DNA of 8,498 nucleotides, taken from positions 1-8,498 of the forward strand of contig VYCX01000514.1 of the NCBI GenBank assembly GCA_009843725.1, in the 5' to 3' direction. Positions 6,007-8,498 of this stretch are shown piece by piece. This DNA comes from Boseongicola sp. SB0675_bin_26 (GTDB lineage Bacteria > Pseudomonadota > Alphaproteobacteria > Rhodobacterales > Rhodobacteraceae). Each line of letters begins with the position of its first letter. Position 1 is the first letter of the stretch. The notes under the pieces were generated by a model. That model worked only from the letters and a program-made list of their open reading frames with translations, did not search any database and was not told where the DNA came from. Both the position numbers and the translations under genes were made by a program.

Positions 6007-6066
6007 AGCCGGCAACCACCGGCTGCCAGCCGCGCCCCAAGGGCGCAAACCGTGGCGGAAGGCCAC
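6007..6066 (+). other. Three consecutive stem-loops in the leader of the TRAP binding-protein gene
   Basis: Three perfect inverted repeats follow one another before the ribosome site: AGCCGG/CCGGCT (6007-6012 with 6019-6024, loop 6), GCGCCC/GGGCGC (6032-6037 with 6041-6046, loop 3) and GTGGC/GCCAC (6052-6056 with 6062-6066, loop 5). GGAGG at 6081-6085 stays unpaired and accessible in this arrangement. They could stabilise or regulate the transporter mRNA. I recognise no known riboswitch class. Confidence 0.4.
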
Positions 6067-6093
6067 TTCTCAAACTCTCTGGAGGATTGTCAA

Positions 6094-7146
6094 ATGAAAC
6101 TCACGACGACCTTGGCGGCTGCGGTCGCAATGGCTCTTGCGGCGCCGGCTGTCGCCGCGAACGAAAGGATCCTGCTAAAGACGCCTGTCGCGTTCTCTAC
6201 CGAGCTTCCCGGGCTCGGCACGCCGATCGTCCGCGTGTCCGAGGATCTCGCGACGATTTCCGGGAAGCGGGTCCAGATGAAGGTCTACGAGCCGGGCAAG
6301 CTGGTCGCGCCGTTCGAGATTCTCGACGCCGTCTCCTCGGGCAAGATCAACTCGGGCTATGCCACGGCCGGCTACTGGGCCGGCAAGATCCCGGCCGCGC
6401 CGCTGTTCTCGGCGGTTCCATTCGGGCCCGAGGCCGGCGAGTACATGGCATGGCTCTACTACGGCAATGGGCTCGCGCTCTACCAGGAGATGTATGATCA
6501 GGCGGGCTACAACGTAAAGGTACTGCCCTGCACGATCATCGCGCCGGAGACCTCGGGCTGGTTCGCCGAAGAGATCACGTCCGCCGAGCAGCTGGACGGA
6601 TTGAAGATGCGGTTTTTCGGCCTTGGCGGAAAGGTGATGCAGAAGCTTGGCGTCGCCACGTCGCTGCTGCCGGGCGGCGAGATCTTCCCGGCACTGGAGA
6701 AGGGCGCGATCGACGCCACCGAGTTCTCCATGCCGGCGATCGACCAAAGGCTCGGCTTCGACAAGCTGGTGAAGTTCAACTACTTCCCCGGCTGGCACCA
6801 GCAGGCGACGGTCTTTGAGCTCCTGATCAACAAGGACGAATGGAACGGCTTGGCGGCTGAGCTCCAGGCCCAGATCGAGCTGGCCTGCAAGGCACAGATG
6901 ACCGAGAGCTTTGCCGAAGGTGAGGCGATCCAGTTCGCCGCAATGCAGAAGAACGTCGAGGAGAATGGCGTGGCCATCAAGGATTGGTCGCCCGAGATGC
7001 TCGAGCTGTTCCGTGCGACCTGGGAGGAGGTCGCGGCCGAGGAGGTCGCAAGGGATCCCTTCTTCGCGAAGGTCTACGAGGACCTGAAGGCCTTCCGCGA
7101 CGGCTACGCCATCTGGAAGTCGCACGCCTTCCTGCCACGCAACTGA
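6094..7146 (+). CDS. TRAP-transporter periplasmic solute-binding protein (DctP family, TakP-like)
   Basis: A 350-residue secreted binding protein that captures an organic acid in the periplasm and delivers it to the TRAP permease encoded next. An N-terminal signal peptide is clear: Lys2, a hydrophobic Ala-rich core (7-17), and a likely cleavage after AVA (residue 21). The mature protein shows DctP-family features: LDGLKMRFFGLGGKV (168-181) containing Arg173, probably the arginine that binds the substrate carboxylate; LLPGGEIFPALEKGAIDATEF (191-211) with Glu210; and FPGWHQQ (231-237). This pattern matches the branch containing Rhodobacter TakP, which binds pyruvate and other 2-oxo acids, and lactate binders, more than classical C4-dicarboxylate DctP. 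Beside bhc genes a small 2-hydroxy or 2-oxo acid (glycolate, glyoxylate, lactate) is the likely cargo; this is inference. Start ATG 6094 has GGAGG eight bases upstream; the open frame back to GTG 6052 would spoil the signal peptide. Confidence 0.9.
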   Translation: MKLTTTLAAAVAMALAAPAVAANERILLKTPVAFSTELPGLGTPIVRVSEDLATISGKRVQMKVYEPGKLVAPFEILDAVSSGKINSGYATAGYWAGKIPAAPLFSAVPFGPEAGEYMAWLYYGNGLALYQEMYDQAGYNVKVLPCTIIAPETSGWFAEEITSAEQLDGLKMRFFGLGGKVMQKLGVATSLLPGGEIFPALEKGAIDATEFSMPAIDQRLGFDKLVKFNYFPGWHQQATVFELLINKDEWNGLAAELQAQIELACKAQMTESFAEGEAIQFAAMQKNVEENGVAIKDWSPEMLELFRATWEEVAAEEVARDPFFAKVYEDLKAFRDGYAIWKSHAFLPRN

Positions 7147-7158
7147 CGTGATCGTGCG

Positions 7159-7186
7159 GCGTCCGGGCCAAGGCCGGCCCGGACGC
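7159..7186 (+). other. 11-bp GC-rich hairpin between binding-protein and permease genes
   Basis: GCGTCCGGGCC (7159-7169) pairs perfectly with GGCCCGGACGC (7176-7186) around a six-base AAGGCC loop, starting 12 bases after the binding-protein stop. No T-run follows, so full termination is not expected. Strong hairpins at this place in ABC and TRAP operons commonly protect the upstream message from 3' exonucleases, allowing more binding protein than permease. That role is inferred from position and strength. Confidence 0.65.
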
Positions 7187-7235
7187 GACCTGCGCATCCT
7201 GACGGCCGATGCGACAGACCGAGGAGGAAACGGCC

Positions 7236-8498
7236 ATGCCCAGCGAACCGAGAATCTCTCCGCCGGAAGACGTCCTGGCCACAGGGCAGGGCACGCACTA
7301 CGATCCGCTTTGGGAGGAAGTCGAAGGCGACGACCACAAGGAGCCCCGGCTGGCGCGGGTTCTGGATGCCATCGTGCGCGGTGTCGGCCATGTCGTCATG
7401 TGGGCGAACGTCATCCTCGTCATCGCCATAGTGTCTCAGGTCGCCCTGCGCTACCTGCTCGACGTCAACTTCCCGAAGCTCGACGAGATTCAATGGCATC
7501 TCTACGCGCTGACCACGATGATCGGTCTCAGCTACGCCATGACGACCGACAGTCACGTGCGCGTCGACATACTGCGGATCAGGTTCTCGGCGCGCGCCCG
7601 GCGAATGATCGAATCGGCGGGAATTCTCGCGCTGGTCATGCCTTTCTGCTACCTCATGGTCGATCAGGGCATCGACTATTTCAACGACAGCTACCGTGTC
7701 AACGAACGCTCCGACAGCCCGACCGGCCTTCCGGCCCGCTGGGCGCTCAAGGCGGTGATCCCGGTCAGCTTCGCATTGCTCGCGACCGCGGCGGCCGCGC
7801 GGCTGATCCACGATGCCTGGATGATCGCCGCGAACCGGGACACGCGCGCGGAAAGCTCCGGCATGCGTCGGCTGGCGCTCCTGCTCTGCGGCTTCGCGGT
7901 CGCCGCCCTCGCCTTGTCGCAACTGGTCGAGACCCCGGAGGAGATGCTTGTCGTCTGGATGTTCATGAGCTTCGTCGGGCTGCTCTTCACCGGGTTTCCG
8001 GTTGCCTGGGTGCTCGCCGGGACCGGCGTCGCGTTCTGTGCCATCGCGTATCTCGCAGACAACGGCATGATGATCTGGACCGGACTGGACGGGACTCTGA
8101 CCGGGCTCGACTATCTCACTCTCGGCACGGTCGTGAACCGTGTTTACTCGACGATGTCCAACGCCGTCCTGGTTGCGCTGCCGATGTTCATCTTCATGGG
8201 TCTCATGCTGGACGAAAGCGGCGTCGCGCAACGTCTCATGTCGTCGATGCAGCGGCTTTTCGGACGCACGCGGGGCGGGCTGGCCATCACCGTGACGGCC
8301 ATCGGCGTCATTCTCGCGGCCTCGACCGGGATCGTCGGGGCGTCCGTCGTGCTGCTCGGCCTCCTTTCGCTGCCGACGATGATGAAGCAGCGCTACGCGA
8401 AGACGCTCGCCGCAGGCGTGGTCGCGTCCTCGGGTACCCTCGGCATCCTGATTCCGCCATCGATCATGCTCGTCATCATGGCCGACCAGATGGCGCTG
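7236..8498 (+). CDS. Fused TRAP permease DctQ-DctM, 3' end outside window
   Basis: The reading frame stays open for 421 codons to the last base, so only the N-terminal part is seen. The protein joins the small (DctQ) and large (DctM) inner-membrane subunits of a TRAP transporter, which uses a Na+ gradient to import the acid handed over by the binding protein. DctQ part, about residues 40-200: hydrophobic segments near 53-71, 86-103, 125-142 and 172-190, with RYLL (72-75), DEIQWHLY (83-90), GLSYA (97-101) and VRVDIL (108-113). A linking helix (212-231) precedes DctM, as in other QM fusions. DctM motifs: FTGFPVAWVLAG (251-262), ALPMFIFMG (314-322), ASTGIVGASVV (362-372) and SSGTLGILIPPSIMLVI (398-414). 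A hydrophilic N-terminal tail of about 40 residues precedes the first helix. GGAGG (7223-7227) lies eight bases before the start; an 89-base gap with a strong hairpin separates it from the binding-protein gene. Confidence 0.9.
   Translation, partial: MPSEPRISPPEDVLATGQGTHYDPLWEEVEGDDHKEPRLARVLDAIVRGVGHVVMWANVILVIAIVSQVALRYLLDVNFPKLDEIQWHLYALTTMIGLSYAMTTDSHVRVDILRIRFSARARRMIESAGILALVMPFCYLMVDQGIDYFNDSYRVNERSDSPTGLPARWALKAVIPVSFALLATAAAARLIHDAWMIAANRDTRAESSGMRRLALLLCGFAVAALALSQLVETPEEMLVVWMFMSFVGLLFTGFPVAWVLAGTGVAFCAIAYLADNGMMIWTGLDGTLTGLDYLTLGTVVNRVYSTMSNAVLVALPMFIFMGLMLDESGVAQRLMSSMQRLFGRTRGGLAITVTAIGVILAASTGIVGASVVLLGLLSLPTMMKQRYAKTLAAGVVASSGTLGILIPPSIMLVIMADQMAL

Larger units (their letters stand above)
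5820..6093 (+). other. Non-coding spacer between the dehydrogenase and the TRAP genes
   Basis: This 274-base stretch holds no credible gene. It contains a GGCACC hexamer repeat running into a GC-rich hairpin (5830-5868), a 10-bp palindrome GATCATGATC (5954-5963), three successive short hairpins (6007-6066) and the Shine-Dalgarno GGAGG (6081-6085) of the following gene. I see no convincing promoter: TTGACC (5964-5969) is a fair -35 hexamer but lacks a matching -10 at the right distance. The length and structure suggest a boundary between the bhc operon and a separately tuned transporter operon, either by an undetected promoter or by partial termination. Confidence 0.6.

Noticed and set aside
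6175..7197. Minus-strand open frame of 340 codons
   Set aside because: It mirrors the TRAP binding-protein gene in GC-rich codons; no start signal or domain is evident.
7104..8231. Minus-strand open frame of 375 codons near the right end
   Set aside because: It is antisense to the TRAP permease, charged and repetitive in Arg/Asp/Glu/His, and matches no family I know; the plus-strand frame has clear DctQ and DctM motifs.

Overview
The window holds most of one co-directional (+ strand) metabolic locus from a high-GC bacterium. Gene content and order point to an alphaproteobacterium, most likely a Rhodobacterales/Paracoccus-type or marine relative; this is inferred from gene families and codon use, not from a phylogenetic marker. 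The coding DNA is strongly GC-rich, whereas the first ~120 bases are only about 20% GC and act as the control region.

Layout: (1) 1-177, AT-rich promoter/leader with a sigma70-like promoter and a 15-bp palindrome nearly identical to the E. coli IclR operator. (2) 178-4629, four genes in the order bhcA-bhcB-bhcC-bhcD, matching the beta-hydroxyaspartate cycle (BHAC): aspartate-glyoxylate aminotransferase, beta-hydroxyaspartate dehydratase, beta-hydroxyaspartate aldolase and iminosuccinate reductase. (3) 4665-5819, an FMN-dependent alpha-hydroxy-acid dehydrogenase of the LldD/glycolate oxidase family. (4) 5820-6093, a 274-base non-coding spacer with a hexamer repeat and several hairpins. (5) 6094-7146, a TRAP-transporter periplasmic binding protein. 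(6) 7236 to the window end, a fused TRAP DctQ-DctM permease that runs off the right edge.

Working together: BhcC condenses glycine with glyoxylate to beta-hydroxyaspartate, BhcB dehydrates it to iminosuccinate, BhcD reduces that to aspartate, and BhcA transfers the amino group to a second glyoxylate, releasing oxaloacetate and regenerating glycine. Net, two glyoxylate become one C4 acid without loss of CO2. The cycle itself is known (Paracoccus denitrificans). The less expected part is the downstream module: a flavin dehydrogenase that could make glyoxylate from glycolate, and a TRAP importer that could supply the hydroxy- or keto-acid. Together they would form an uptake-oxidation-assimilation unit for C2 compounds. 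The substrates of the dehydrogenase and transporter cannot be fixed from sequence, and the dehydrogenase has some lactate-dehydrogenase-like features.

I found no tRNA, rRNA, CRISPR array, transposase or IS. The regulator gene (bhcR, IclR family in Paracoccus) is not inside the window; it would be expected just to the left.
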